Made by a program: the position numbers and the translations under genes. The notes under the pieces were generated by a model, which had not been told where the DNA came from, did not search any database, and worked only from the letters and a program-made list of their open reading frames with translations. Below are positions 43,747-52,916 of a stretch of 64,000 nucleotides of DNA, piece after piece; position 1 is the stretch's first letter, and each line of letters opens with the position of its first letter. The DNA comes from Bin87 sp965203985 (GTDB taxonomy: Bacteria > Chloroflexota > Dehalococcoidia > Lucifugimonadales > UBA3495): the NCBI GenBank assembly GCA_965203985.1, contig CBDBDS010000013.1, positions 1,240,001 to 1,304,000 of the forward strand, in the 5' to 3' direction.

Positions 43747-44442
43747 CTACGCTCTCTGGCCCAAGGAGATTAAATCGAGGAATCTAGCCTTGATTCCAAT
43801 GATGGACCAGGCATCCACAAGCCCGTCAACCGAGACAAAGCGCTCGTTCAGGTCAACCAGCCGGGTTTGGTGCGGGAGTACGGTCAATAGCCCGTCAGGC
43901 CCTTCAATCTCAACGGCAAGCCTCGAATTGGGGCGCGGTCTGTCAGAGGTCACGAACACATTGGCCACTCCGTCCGGGCGGCAACTTGCCAGAACTGAAT
44001 TCAGTTCATATGCGCTTCCGCCTGGCGCGTAGGCGCGCGTCGTTATCAGTGTCCCAGGACGGAGTAATACTTCAGAACCAGCCGAGTTCAAGTGGGTGAA
44101 ACGAGCCGCCGCCAGAAAATGCCACATCACTCGCTGGCGAATGTCAACCAACTCGGGACCTTGGGCATGGCCTCTCAGGATTCCGGCAGACAACGCTGAC
44201 TGGGGAACCGTCCTTAATTGGCGAACCGACGCCCAGCTGTCGACATCCGACAGCGGACGATGCCATCCTCGCTCCACACGCGGAGGCTCGCTCCCCGATG
44301 CCGGCACCACGACTGCAACGCGGGATTGCTCATGCAATTCGCCAGTGCTGAGAACCAACGCGTTGCGTGGCCCGCTGAGTTCGCGTCCCACCACAGGCCC
44401 GAGGTTGCAGGAGTAAACCGCACCCTGCGCTATTCCGGCCAC
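43747..44442 (-). CDS. PemK/MazF-like toxin domain with C-terminal extension
   Basis: 231 residues. Residues 1-~115 resemble MazF/PemK endoribonucleases: QGAVYSCNLGPVVGRELSGP, RNALVLSTGELHEQSRVAVV and later SVRQLRTVPQSALSAGILRG, corresponding to the family's 'GxE-SGxRPxxVVS' opening and 'DQxRTVxxxRL' segment. Residues ~125-231 form an extra domain unlike MazF (LLRPGTLITTRAYAPGGSAY, RLAVEIEGPDGLLTVLP). A normal MazF is about 110 residues, so this is a fusion. The gene overlaps the upstream 224-residue gene by 13 bases, as in toxin-antitoxin pairs. Catalysis is not proven. Confidence 0.65.
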   Translation of the reverse strand: MAGIAQGAVYSCNLGPVVGRELSGPRNALVLSTGELHEQSRVAVVVPASGSEPPRVERGWHRPLSDVDSWASVRQLRTVPQSALSAGILRGHAQGPELVDIRQRVMWHFLAAARFTHLNSAGSEVLLRPGTLITTRAYAPGGSAYELNSVLASCRPDGVANVFVTSDRPRPNSRLAVEIEGPDGLLTVLPHQTRLVDLNERFVSVDGLVDAWSIIGIKARFLDLISLGQRA

Positions 44443-45104
44443 CGCGAAACATCCTCAAAGAGATCCAAGGATGCAATGAACTCATCCTCTTCCGCCCATT
44501 CGGCCTCTGGACCGCCCGACAACGGTTCAGCGTCAGTGTCCAACTCATGCAGAATCAGCATCGAGAGGGCGAGCTCGATGGCATTGCAGACCGCATAGCA
44601 GATCACCGGCTCGGGTTGAGATATTGAACTGCTTTGTATGAGCCTCGCAAGAGCATCGTCAGGACCGGTCCTTTCCCACTCGTCGATCACCCAGTCGATA
44701 CCTTCGCCAATCTCGTTGGCTCGCTTGGAACACTCGTCCAGGCTGTTCAGCCAATGCACATCAAGCCACTGCTCCACCACTTCAGCGGCCTTCTCCACCT
44801 CCTCGTCGGAAAACCCTATGTTTGACAGGTACGACAGACGGTCATCCGGGTGGAGGATCGACAACCAGGCGACGTGGTCTCTGGGCGTCAGACGCGAGGC
44901 GGAGGTGGCTCTGTTTCTTGACGACCTACCCCTGAACAAGGGGGAATCAACATGAACGGCGCGAACGGACCTGACAGACCACGATGGTTCCAAAATCGGC
45001 AGGGCATTGCCCGCGGTCAGAAACCCGCGCAACGAAGCGCAGGCCTTAATAACAGGCAGGGCCAAATAGGTGGCCGCGCGAACGTCAAAAGCATCGGTAG
45101 GCAT
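44430..45104 (-). CDS. Unknown protein, candidate antitoxin of the PemK-like gene
   Basis: Up to 224 residues; the start could be later because residues 1-70 are weakly protein-like. The C-terminal two thirds are acidic and helical (IGFSDEEVEKAAEVVEQWLD, EGIDWVIDEWERTGPDDALA, CNAIELALSMLILHELDTDA, then EAEWAEEDEFIASL). Its acidic nature, position upstream of the toxin-like gene and 13-base overlap fit an antitoxin, but it has no recognised DNA-binding fold. This is inference from context. Confidence 0.55.
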   Translation of the reverse strand: MPTDAFDVRAATYLALPVIKACASLRGFLTAGNALPILEPSWSVRSVRAVHVDSPLFRGRSSRNRATSASRLTPRDHVAWLSILHPDDRLSYLSNIGFSDEEVEKAAEVVEQWLDVHWLNSLDECSKRANEIGEGIDWVIDEWERTGPDDALARLIQSSSISQPEPVICYAVCNAIELALSMLILHELDTDAEPLSGGPEAEWAEEDEFIASLDLFEDVSRWPE

Positions 45105-45954
45105 ACCAGCATCTCCGTAACGGATGGGGAACCTGATTGGGTTGGGTGACTAGGAGCACGTCACCGAGCTGGATACTCGGAACCGCACCGAAACTAGAAA
45201 AACCCGCGTACCACTTTGGCACCACGGGTTGGTGAGCGGGAACCGTCCATAGCTGGACCTCCTAGATGGAGGGGGGCGCATGACCCGGCGCTTGCGAACA
45301 GCCGCCGGCAATCCTGTATCACTCCGTTCAATACTCGCTGAGGGTCAATCGACCCGGCCGTCGTTGAGACGGCGTACTTGGTGAGCATCCAATCGGCCAG
45401 CGGACCGGGAGGCCGGCGCGATGCTGACCCGCGTGCTTTCACCCAACCCAGCCCGTCCTTGGGCTTCATTCTACACACCCCTAAAGCCGTTCGCAAAAGG
45501 GAAAGACAGGGCAACTGGAGAACGGAACAAAAGAGGGATCACATGCACAGGGGTGAGGAGCGTGTAAGCCGGAACTCCCTGTGTCGTCGCCCTGGTGCCC
45601 CCCGCTGCCCGTTGGGGCCAACTTGCTCGTTTCCCGCCCGTAGAGGAACGTTGACTGATTTCGGGTCCTATCCCGATGCCCAACGCCAATTCGTTCGTCT
45701 ATGTGGCTGAAAATGGCTGTTTCGTGGCCTTTCGTTGCGTCTGCCGGGTCCGGTTTTTGCGACCCGCACCTTTTTCACCCTGGTTTCTCTACGACCGGCC
45801 CGCAGAACTGTTGGCGCACCGACTGGACGCCCTCTTCCTCGCTTGGTTGCTCGGCTGTGAAAAGAGACGGCATCGAGACGGCTCGGGTCGTCTCGCATCA
45901 CTCCGGTCTAATCGTCGCATTTCAGCGCCATAGACTGATGTTCAACCGCCGCGC
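45105..45954. other. Intergenic region without supported genes
   Basis: About 850 bases between the PemK operon and the duplicated leader at 45955. ORFs exist in several frames but none has convincing composition or a ribosome site. No tRNA or terminator was recognised. Confidence 0.4.
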
Positions 45955-46059
45955 CAAATGAGGCCGGCACGGCGGGCGCCCTCCCAGTTCGCTCCATGAG
46001 GAGGTGCCGAGACGATGAGTGTGATGACGAAAAGAGTGGTCCTGCCGCCAGTTTCGTGA
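45955..46059 (+). pseudogene. Truncated duplicate of the FN3-protein leader and start
   Basis: This stretch repeats 46778-46876: GCCGGCACGGCGG-CGCCCTCC, then ATGAGGAG-TGCCGAGA and ATGAG-G-GATGA-GAA. It contains a ribosome site (GAGGAGG) and encodes MSVMTKRVVLPPVS before a stop at 46060, compared with MSAMRKRTVLPLLV in the intact gene. It is the stump of a lost paralogue. Confidence 0.75.
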
Positions 46060-46083
46060 TCTCGGTGGGCCTGGTTTGGCGGC

Positions 46084-46593
46084 TCACTGACGCTGCTCCG
46101 TGTCGCCCGAAAGCTGCTGGCGGAGTTTTTCGTCCGTTAGGACCCCGATCATGCAGCCGTCCTCGGAGGAAGAACCCGATATTCCGACAATGACCAATTC
46201 TCCAGGTCGGCCACGGGCGTAATAGTCGTAGGCATACAGCCTCATGTCATCGTCATTGGAATCGGCGTGTAGATTCTCCCCGTACTTGCCGCGGCCCCGC
46301 ACGAACCCTTCCCTGGCGTCGCCTGAACCTCGCCAACCCTCTCCGGCGATGATGGAGTGCGTGTACGGGACTCCGATGACCGCTCGGTCCATGCTTCTGC
46401 AGGCGGTCCCGTGCAACTGCGGCAATCCTTCAGCGCGGTAGAAGTCGATCTCGGGATCTCCCGTTTCCAGCATCGTTGCCTTTCCTTGGTCGTTCGTGCT
46501 CGACGGGTCCACGGCATCTGCGTCGGCGCAGGCTGTTATCAGAGCCACTATTGTGATGAGCCCTATCGTCCCGATGGTTCGGCCTGCGATCAT
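46084..46593 (-). CDS. Small putative lipoprotein
   Basis: 169 residues from MIAGRTIGTIGLITIVALIT, with AAAGGAGAC 8 bases upstream; the frame is open to 46767 but that extension reads as non-coding. The signal peptide ends in the lipobox LITAC. The mature part has FYRAEGLPQLHGTACRSMDR, YTHSIIAGEGWRGSGDAREG and VIVGISGSSSEDGCMIGVLT; two cysteines could pair. No family recognised. It is divergent from the FN3-repeat gene. Confidence 0.75.
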   Translation of the reverse strand: MIAGRTIGTIGLITIVALITACADADAVDPSSTNDQGKATMLETGDPEIDFYRAEGLPQLHGTACRSMDRAVIGVPYTHSIIAGEGWRGSGDAREGFVRGRGKYGENLHADSNDDDMRLYAYDYYARGRPGELVIVGISGSSSEDGCMIGVLTDEKLRQQLSGDTEQRQ

Positions 46594-46831
46594 GTCGGGT
46601 GTCTCCTTTCGCTGGGTATCGACCGTTCCTGACGTTCGGATCACGAACGATGTCGCGTTATGGGTGCTTACGAAACCGTCTCGGCTACCCTGGGAGCGGC
46701 GCGAGACGGCGGGCGGTCCCGCCCGTTTCACTAACGTTGAGGCATCAACCCGTGGAGGGCGTCCCATGTCGCGCCGGCCTCTGCCGGCACGGCGGACGCC
46801 CTCCTGACTCTGCTGATGAGGAGATGCCGAG

Positions 46832-49666
46832 ATGATGAGCGCGATGAGGAAGAGAACGGTCCTGCCGCTGTTGGTGGCGTTGCCGCTGCTTTTGGCGGCG
46901 GCGGTGTGGTGGCAGCAGGCGGGCCTGACGTGGGCGGACGGTCCTGAGGAGGGAGCCGAAGCGCACGAGCACGCCGACCATGACGCCCCGGGCGTAACGC
47001 TGGCGGCTCAGTCGGTGTGCAACAGCAGCACGAACCGGACGGTGATCCTGGCGCGCTACCAGGCATTCGGCGGTGCGGCCGGCTACGAGCAGCAGGTCGC
47101 CTGGGGCCATGATCCGAACCTTTCGAGCGATGACCGCCCCTGGGGACCGGTGGTCGCCAATACCAGGACGGGCAACAGGCCGTGGCCATTGCGGTTGAAC
47201 CAGGAGCCCGAGGTGGGCAGGGCCTACTCCCTGCGGGTGCGGGCGGTCGATGCGGACGGCAACCACGGCCCCTGGGGCGAGGCCACCTACGAATACTCGG
47301 AAGGTACGGCTTCTGAGCCTGCTGGCGTGGCGGTGTCCGACGTTGACGGGGACTACAGCAGCGCGGTCCTCACTTGGAAGGACGGCAGCGACGGCGCCGG
47401 CAACGGGTTCTGGTTCAAGATCCAGCGCCGTGCCTCTGGCAGCGGCGATGACGGCTGGCAGGAGAGCAGGTGGACCAAGGTGGAGCAGCGCGGCTCCGGC
47501 GGTGAGAAGTTCTACCGCCACACGGTGACGGGACTGGACCCGGCCCAGGCCCACGACTTTCGGGTTGCGGGGCAGAAACGCGACTGCGGGGCGACCATGT
47601 GGTCGGACGTGGTAACGCTGTCGCCGCCGGCTCCGCCGCCGGCGCCCCATTACACGGTGACGGTGGACTACGGAGAGGGCGCGGTTGCGTTGGTGGTGAC
47701 GCCTTCCGACGCGCCGGCCGGCATCACGGGCTACACGCTCCGGCACCGGGTGAAGGGATCCGATGCCGATTACGTCGAGGTGTCGGCGGATCCTGATGAC
47801 GCGGCGGACGGCATTGAAGTCTCCGGCGTGACTCACGGCGATACCTACCGGGTGGGCCTGCGGGCCAGCAACCAGGTGGGCGACGGCGAGTACGCCTACC
47901 AGGACGTGACCGTTGCGTCGCTGCCGGCCCCGCCCGGCTTCACGGTGACGCCCAACTACGGCTCGGACGCCGTGTTCCTGGTCGTGAAGGTCACTGGTGC
48001 CGTTTCGGGGGCCACGGGCTACGTGTTGCGGGTCAATGGTGACGACACCGCCGTTACGCCGGCCCAGGTTTCGGGCGCGGGCTACGGCGTCCCGGCCCAG
48101 CTGGGCACGAAGTACACGGTAGCCGTGGCAACGGTCAGTCCGGCGGGCCAAGGGGCTTTCTCCGGTGCGCAGACGCTGACCACGCTGTCTTTGCCGTCGG
48201 AGCCCGACGTTACGGCGGAAGTGCAGTATTCGGGCGGTTCCGCCAGCATCGTGGTTTCCGTGGCGGCTGCGGACGTTGCCGAGGATCTGGATGGCTACGT
48301 GATCAGTTACCTGAAGTCGGGCGACGAGGAGTCGGAAGGCGTCGGCAAGTTTCTGATCCCCGCTGTGGCCCAGGCGGGTTACTCCTTCGATGCGGAGCTG
48401 GGCGCCAGCTACGCCATCAAGGTGACTGCGCTGAACCCTGCCGGCATCGGGCCTGATTTCGACGTTACGGTCGCGGTCAAGGAGAAAGCGGGGACGCCGG
48501 ACTTCACGGCTGAGGCGGTCTATGCCGATGGCAATGCCCGCGTGGTCGTGAAGGTTCAGAACGTGCCCGATGACGCCACCGGCTATTCCGTGCGCTACCG
48601 CGCGTCGGCCGCCGACCCGTGGACGACGTCGGATGTGAGCGTGGCGGCCGCCAAGGCTGGCTTCAGCTTCGCCGCTGCTGCGGGAACCGATTACACCGTT
48701 GGCGTGGCGGCCCGTACCGAGGTCGGGCTGGGCGATTACGGCTCGCTTACAGTGTCCATCGTGGAAGAGGTGGACGCGCCGACGTTCACGGTGACGTTCG
48801 CCAGGGGCAATGACGGCGCGGAGGCCACCGTTACGGTGAGCAACCCGCAGGATCAGGCCAAGTACCACATGTTCAGCGTGGGTGACGCTGCGCCGGTGAA
48901 GGTGACGATGCCCGACGCGGAGCACGAGTTTGCCGTCGTGCTGGGCGACACCTACCGCATTGGCGTGGCGGCGGGCAACGAGCTCGGGACCGGCGAGTAC
49001 GCCTACCGGAACGTGACGGCGTTGGTCGTTCCCGACCCGCCGTCATTCACGTTGTCGCCGACCTACCGGAAGGGCGAAGCCCACCTGGCGGTGAGTGTTT
49101 CCAGTCCGGATCCCCATGCTTCCCGTTACCTGCTGAAGGTGGGTGACGCGGATGCGGTGGCCCATACCGGTTTGGCCGATTTGCGCGTGCCGGTGGTTCC
49201 CGGCGAGACCTACACGGTGGGGTTGGCTTCAGGCAATGCGGCTGGCGACAGCGCGTTCACGGAGGTCACGCGGACGACCACTGCAGCCGAGTTCGATGCG
49301 CTCTTGGAGTGGCGGCTCATCGTGCCGGATCAGGCCACGCCTGCCGAGGCCGTGGGCGATGACACTCAGTACGTGGCAATCGTGAACGGCAAGCCGGTGC
49401 GTTACGACCCGGTGGCGCCCTGCGTGGGAAGGGAGACTGCTCTGGCGCAGTCACGGTCGGACCAAGCCACGGCCCTGGCGGCTTGGGTGGACGGGATGTC
49501 CGATGCTTCTGCGGACCTGACCGCCTACGCCGGGTCCCACAAGACTGTGATGGCCAGCGCTTTGACGGTGGCGAAGACTGCCGCAACGACGACGTGCCAG
49601 GCTCGGTACCCCGTGGTGGAAAGCCTCGGGCAGGACGATGCCCGCTGGGTGAGGATGCCGCGCTAG
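46832..49666 (+). CDS. Secreted fibronectin-III-like repeat protein
   Basis: 944 residues with GAGGAGATG just upstream. Signal peptide MMSAMRKRTVLPLLVALPLL ending near AGLTWA. Eight FN3-like beta repeats of about 90-100 residues follow: two classical ones (ILARYQAFGG...YSLRVRAVDADGNHGPWG and SSAVLTWKDG...DFRVAGQKRD) and six shorter ones opening with PHYTVTVDYG, PGFTVTPNYG, PDVTAEVQYS, PDFTAEAVYA, PTFTVTFARG and PSFTLSPTYR. The C-terminal ~110 residues are a different helical domain with two cysteines. No enzyme or sortase motif. Probably an extracellular adhesion or scaffold protein. Confidence 0.88.
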   Translation: MMSAMRKRTVLPLLVALPLLLAAAVWWQQAGLTWADGPEEGAEAHEHADHDAPGVTLAAQSVCNSSTNRTVILARYQAFGGAAGYEQQVAWGHDPNLSSDDRPWGPVVANTRTGNRPWPLRLNQEPEVGRAYSLRVRAVDADGNHGPWGEATYEYSEGTASEPAGVAVSDVDGDYSSAVLTWKDGSDGAGNGFWFKIQRRASGSGDDGWQESRWTKVEQRGSGGEKFYRHTVTGLDPAQAHDFRVAGQKRDCGATMWSDVVTLSPPAPPPAPHYTVTVDYGEGAVALVVTPSDAPAGITGYTLRHRVKGSDADYVEVSADPDDAADGIEVSGVTHGDTYRVGLRASNQVGDGEYAYQDVTVASLPAPPGFTVTPNYGSDAVFLVVKVTGAVSGATGYVLRVNGDDTAVTPAQVSGAGYGVPAQLGTKYTVAVATVSPAGQGAFSGAQTLTTLSLPSEPDVTAEVQYSGGSASIVVSVAAADVAEDLDGYVISYLKSGDEESEGVGKFLIPAVAQAGYSFDAELGASYAIKVTALNPAGIGPDFDVTVAVKEKAGTPDFTAEAVYADGNARVVVKVQNVPDDATGYSVRYRASAADPWTTSDVSVAAAKAGFSFAAAAGTDYTVGVAARTEVGLGDYGSLTVSIVEEVDAPTFTVTFARGNDGAEATVTVSNPQDQAKYHMFSVGDAAPVKVTMPDAEHEFAVVLGDTYRIGVAAGNELGTGEYAYRNVTALVVPDPPSFTLSPTYRKGEAHLAVSVSSPDPHASRYLLKVGDADAVAHTGLADLRVPVVPGETYTVGLASGNAAGDSAFTEVTRTTTAAEFDALLEWRLIVPDQATPAEAVGDDTQYVAIVNGKPVRYDPVAPCVGRETALAQSRSDQATALAAWVDGMSDASADLTAYAGSHKTVMASALTVAKTAATTTCQARYPVVESLGQDDARWVRMPR

Positions 49667-49675
49667 ACGTATGGC

Positions 49676-49713
49676 AAAGACGGGTTGACCGGACTGGTCA
49701 ACCCGTCTTTCTT
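49676..49713 (+). terminator. Strong Rho-independent terminator
   Basis: AAAGACGGGTTGACC and GGTCAACCCGTCTTT form a perfect 15-bp stem with a 5-base loop, 10 bases after the FN3-protein stop, ending in CTTTCTT. Confidence 0.95.
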
Positions 49714-49845
49714 ACTATGGCGAGGCAAATGTTGAAGTTCATCGTGTCTGCGGAGGAGACTCTGGTGGCGAGGGACATTGTCGTGATCTGCTAGGCGTGC
49801 AGTATCGTCGGGGTAAACGTGTCGGACTTCTGCTGTGATGGGATC

Positions 49846-50622
49846 TTAGTTTCCGCGTATGGTTTCCAAAACGGTTTCGGCGTACCACACACGGCACAGG
49901 TCTACTGGAGCCGTATGGGACACTACTCCCAAGAATGCGAACCTCTTCGCTGTTTCGTCTCCTATTTTCTGTGGCTTTGAGATCACCACGCTACCCGACG
50001 AGCCTGGGAACATTTTGGCGTCTACCATGAAGTATGGGCCTTTCCGGTGTCTTTCCCCGTTGTGTTGTTCCTGATTTCCAAAGTGGAGTCCCCAGCCTGA
50101 CGCGATGATCCCTCTCTTAACGATGGGGAACACGTTTTCTTGGTCGTAGAACCTCTCTGGGTAGCCTACTATCAGTACGTCGCTGGCGGCTTCCACTTGA
50201 AGCTCTGGCTGGTTATCGGCAAAGAGTTTCTCTTCCATCGGGAACTGGTAGTCGCCGTACGGCCCGTCCAGCAATTCGGTCACGTCGATTGCGGCAACGT
50301 CGATGTTCCTGTCTGGGTGTAGTTTTACCATCTCCTCAGTCTCCTCTCCTTTGAGAGGTATCGTGCGCCACTCCGGTTCCTTGTCGGAGGTCCGGTACCC
50401 AACTTCGATCTCGCCGGCGGCGAAGTCTGGGCCTGTGCCCGTGTCCCCTTGGGATGTCGGTCTCACGACGTGCCGATTTGTCACCACCCACAACTTCTGC
50501 TTATTTCCGACCTCGTCGTGCTCGGCGTAGAAGAACCCCGTTCCATGGCGTGGTTCTCGTAGGAAATCGTCCTTGGCGATGATTTTGGTCGTCATCCTGT
50601 GCAGTTTCTGCTGTAGGTTCAT
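49846..50622 (-). CDS. Trypsin-like serine protease without signal peptide
   Basis: 258 residues. Chymotrypsin-fold catalytic triad: VVTNRHVV (His51), RNIDVAAIDV (Asp108) and KMFPGSSGSVV (Ser209). Further signatures: GTGFFYAEH near the N-terminus and DVLIVGYPERFYD before the serine. There is no signal peptide or membrane segment, so it should act in the cytoplasm, unlike DegP-type proteases; no PDZ domain. Stand-alone intracellular trypsin-like proteins occur in bacterial immunity modules, but no partner gene is visible here. The flank 50623-50926 has no gene. Confidence 0.88.
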   Translation of the reverse strand: MNLQQKLHRMTTKIIAKDDFLREPRHGTGFFYAEHDEVGNKQKLWVVTNRHVVRPTSQGDTGTGPDFAAGEIEVGYRTSDKEPEWRTIPLKGEETEEMVKLHPDRNIDVAAIDVTELLDGPYGDYQFPMEEKLFADNQPELQVEAASDVLIVGYPERFYDQENVFPIVKRGIIASGWGLHFGNQEQHNGERHRKGPYFMVDAKMFPGSSGSVVISKPQKIGDETAKRFAFLGVVSHTAPVDLCRVWYAETVLETIRGN

Positions 50623-50926
50623 GGTTTCGCCTCTCCAGTGTCATGTCGTACGTTGGTGCGCTACGTTGTTCTGTGCGCGGTTTACAATGCCCGTAATTTG
50701 GTAATTTCTTCGAAGCTTTTCTTATCCCACTGGCGTCGCGCTTCAGCGAGGTTATGGTCACTGAGTGACTGTCGTACCGACGGGTGGGTGCCGTCTGTTT
50801 TACCGACATTCAGGCATCAACCCGTTGGGGGTCCCAACCACAGGATGCTCTTAGTGATGCTCGACCACCCGCTAAGCGCCGTCAACCGCGGCTAATGAGC
50901 GTGGTGGGACTAATGCGCGACCTCGC

Positions 50927-51235
50927 CTACGCTGCGGCGTCAACCAGCGCCTTCTGCTTCGGAATACTCTCCCAGCGGGCCCTGGCCCACTCGCGCCGCT
51001 CCTCGAAGGTCCGGCGAACCTCGTTCAGCTTGGCCTTGCTGCTGATGCGGCCACTGGCCATCGCTGCTTTGAACACTCTGTCCAGGTCAAGGTTGCTGCC
51101 CTTGTCGGAGTTGCAGGGGCTGCATGCCAGGGCACGGTTCCAGCAGTCGTCGTTGGCGCCGTCGCGGCGGTTCGGTCTTGGTCCTTGCTCCCGGTCGCTG
51201 CAAGCCGCTGTCGCTTCATGCCTCTTGACTGGTGG
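50927..51235 (-). pseudogene. HNH endonuclease C-terminal fragment
   Basis: The minus strand reads NRRDGANDDCWNRALACSPC, then NSDKGSNLDLDRVF and a helical tail (RRTFEERREWARARWESIPK). This is the second half of an HNH domain (Asn and the CxxC knuckle present); the first knuckle and catalytic His region are absent because the frame before it is not protein-like and runs into the end of the neighbouring gene. No start codon is suitable. Probably a 5'-truncated remnant. Confidence 0.65.
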
Positions 51236-51261
51236 TACGTTTCTTGGACCCGGCCGCTGTA

Positions 51262-52605
51262 TTAGTCGTGAAGCAGTTCCTCTGGGGCGACGTTCAGGGT
51301 AGCGGCGATTTTCTCCAGGCGCTCCGGAAGTGGCGTTTGTCTGCCCTTCTCGTACCGGACGATCATGGCCATGCTGGTTCCGATTTTCCGGCCCAGCTCT
51401 GTTTTGGTGAGGCCGGCGTTGGTACGGGCTTTGGTCAATGCCGCGGCGTTTATTTTCGGTTTGCTTGGAGATGGGCAGCTGTACTGACCGGCGTGTTCCG
51501 CTTTCGTTACCAGCACGCCGCTGATGGCCAGTTGCGGGGATAGGTTTATTGCGGTCCGGACGGACGGTTCGGGAATCTGGAAGCGCTGGTTCAGGTGGTC
51601 CATCAGGTCGGTGAAGTGGATGCTGGGGCTGGTTTGCAGCAGGTAGATGATTTCGTCCGCGACGCCGCGGCGGCTGCTGGCCTTGATGTTCGGGTTGGAG
51701 TGGCCGACGCCCCATTCGGCCAGTCCGTATTTCGAGCTGCCAACCCATCGGAACCGGTCGTCCGTGGTGGCGATGTTGGCGCACCTTTGCGTCTTGTAGA
51801 TCTCCTCTGACCCTTCCTGCCTGGCAAGCTCCTGCGCGGCGTCTCTCAGTTCTCCGATGCTCATACATTCTCCGGCGTTCAGCAGCGCCTGGTGCATGTG
51901 GACGGCCACCCTTCCCCGTGGGTTGCGTTCCAGCAACGCGGCGGTTGCCTTTATTGTGCCCTCGGGTGTGACCGTGGCTATGCCCCTGGAGACGGCGAAT
52001 TTCCCTATGTCCAGGTGGGGCCATATTTCCATGGCATCGTGCGACGGCTCCAGCGCCCTGAAGGCTTTCTCCGGAGTTACGCCGCCGGCTTGCTTCAGCA
52101 GGAATCGGCGCAGGATGCGAGCGGCGCTGTCCAGGTTGGGACGCCCCTTTCCAGGCTGGGGCACCAGACGGGAGGCTGGGGCCACAAGATGGGATTCCTC
52201 GGGGGTTATGGCCGACAGGTTGATGAGGTGCTCGGTCATGCGTTGCCGGGTCCTGTCCCCAACCCGGTGGAATTCCCATACCGGTATGCCGGCCGCTTCC
52301 GATATATGGGTGAGCGCATCTCGCGTGTGGGCCAGCTCGCCCTGCGGGTTTGCGTCGGTGGCCTTTCGCATGTGGTTGATGGCCTTTTCGGTCTGTTGGC
52401 GCGCCCATTCGCGGCTTATGCCTGATTCCCGCGCTACGTCCGCCATTCTGAGGCCTTGCATCATCGCTTTGTCGGCGACGCTGCGCCGGTTTGCGCTCAT
52501 CCTCCGGCTGGTGTCGTGCCATTCCGAGAGGAACTGCCGTGTATCTCGGAACACGGTCGAGGATGCTTCAGGTTGCCGGTTCGCGGTGTGGCTTGACTTG
52601 CCCAT
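51262..52605 (-). CDS. Sigma-region-4-like multi-HTH protein with C-terminal Xre-type HTH
   Basis: 447 residues; a distant fifth relative of the 24.4-29.3 kb array. N-terminal sigma-region-4-like HTH at about 45-85 (MMQGLRMADVARESGISREW, ARQQTEKAINHMRKAT). The middle winged helix has CMSIGELRDAAQELARQEG and RFRWVGSSKYGLAEWGVGHS, directly comparable to VGPSKYGLSSWPVGHS in the array. A second winged helix follows (IIYLLQTSPSIHFTDLMDHL). Unlike the array proteins it adds an Xre/Cro HTH at about 385-447 (LTKTELGRKIGTSMAMIVRY, EKGRQTPLPERLEKIAATL), so four DNA-binding modules in one chain. Regulatory role inferred only. Confidence 0.82.
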   Translation of the reverse strand: MGKSSHTANRQPEASSTVFRDTRQFLSEWHDTSRRMSANRRSVADKAMMQGLRMADVARESGISREWARQQTEKAINHMRKATDANPQGELAHTRDALTHISEAAGIPVWEFHRVGDRTRQRMTEHLINLSAITPEESHLVAPASRLVPQPGKGRPNLDSAARILRRFLLKQAGGVTPEKAFRALEPSHDAMEIWPHLDIGKFAVSRGIATVTPEGTIKATAALLERNPRGRVAVHMHQALLNAGECMSIGELRDAAQELARQEGSEEIYKTQRCANIATTDDRFRWVGSSKYGLAEWGVGHSNPNIKASSRRGVADEIIYLLQTSPSIHFTDLMDHLNQRFQIPEPSVRTAINLSPQLAISGVLVTKAEHAGQYSCPSPSKPKINAAALTKARTNAGLTKTELGRKIGTSMAMIVRYEKGRQTPLPERLEKIAATLNVAPEELLHD

Positions 52606-52916
52606 TTCCCCTTCGCCTTGTTCCTGGTGGGACGTTTTGTTCCCCGCGTCCGGACGCTCGCATTGTCTTTCTGTATTCTGCGCGGGTCAATCGGGCATCA
52701 TGGCGCCGGCGCCGGCCTGCCGCGGTTGGAACTGGAGTTGCTCTTCGTCGCTGGTCAAAAGACCATGGGTATCCGGTGGGACGCCTCGGCGGTCTCGTCG
52801 CAGGGCGCTTGCAACTTTGCGGGCTTGGGTATGGCCGAGGTGGCGACCCGCTTGAAACCCAGCGGGCGCCCAACCGCAGCCGGACGCCCGCGTAGGTGGG
52901 TTCAGATTACCGCCCC
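52606..52916. other. Intergenic region with terminator-like hairpin
   Basis: About 310 bases. GCGGGCG and CGCCCGC (52862-52891) form a 7-bp stem 26 bases after the stop of the large secreted-protein gene, a possible minus-strand terminator without a good T run. The promoter for the gene starting at 52605 should also lie here. No ORF is convincing. Confidence 0.45.

Noticed and set aside
46745..48925. 726-codon minus-strand ORF opposite the FN3-repeat gene
   Set aside because: Arg/His-rich antisense reading; the plus strand has a signal peptide and eight clear repeats.
46741..50840. Short repeat AGGCATCAACCCGT at 46742 and 50814
   Set aside because: Similarity extends only ~20-25 bases with no clear element on either side; too little to call a mobile-element end.
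50927..52522. Treating the whole 531-codon minus-strand frame as one HNH gene
   Set aside because: Only the last ~100 codons carry the HNH segment; the rest is the wrong frame of the multi-HTH gene at 51262-52605. I kept only the 3' fragment.
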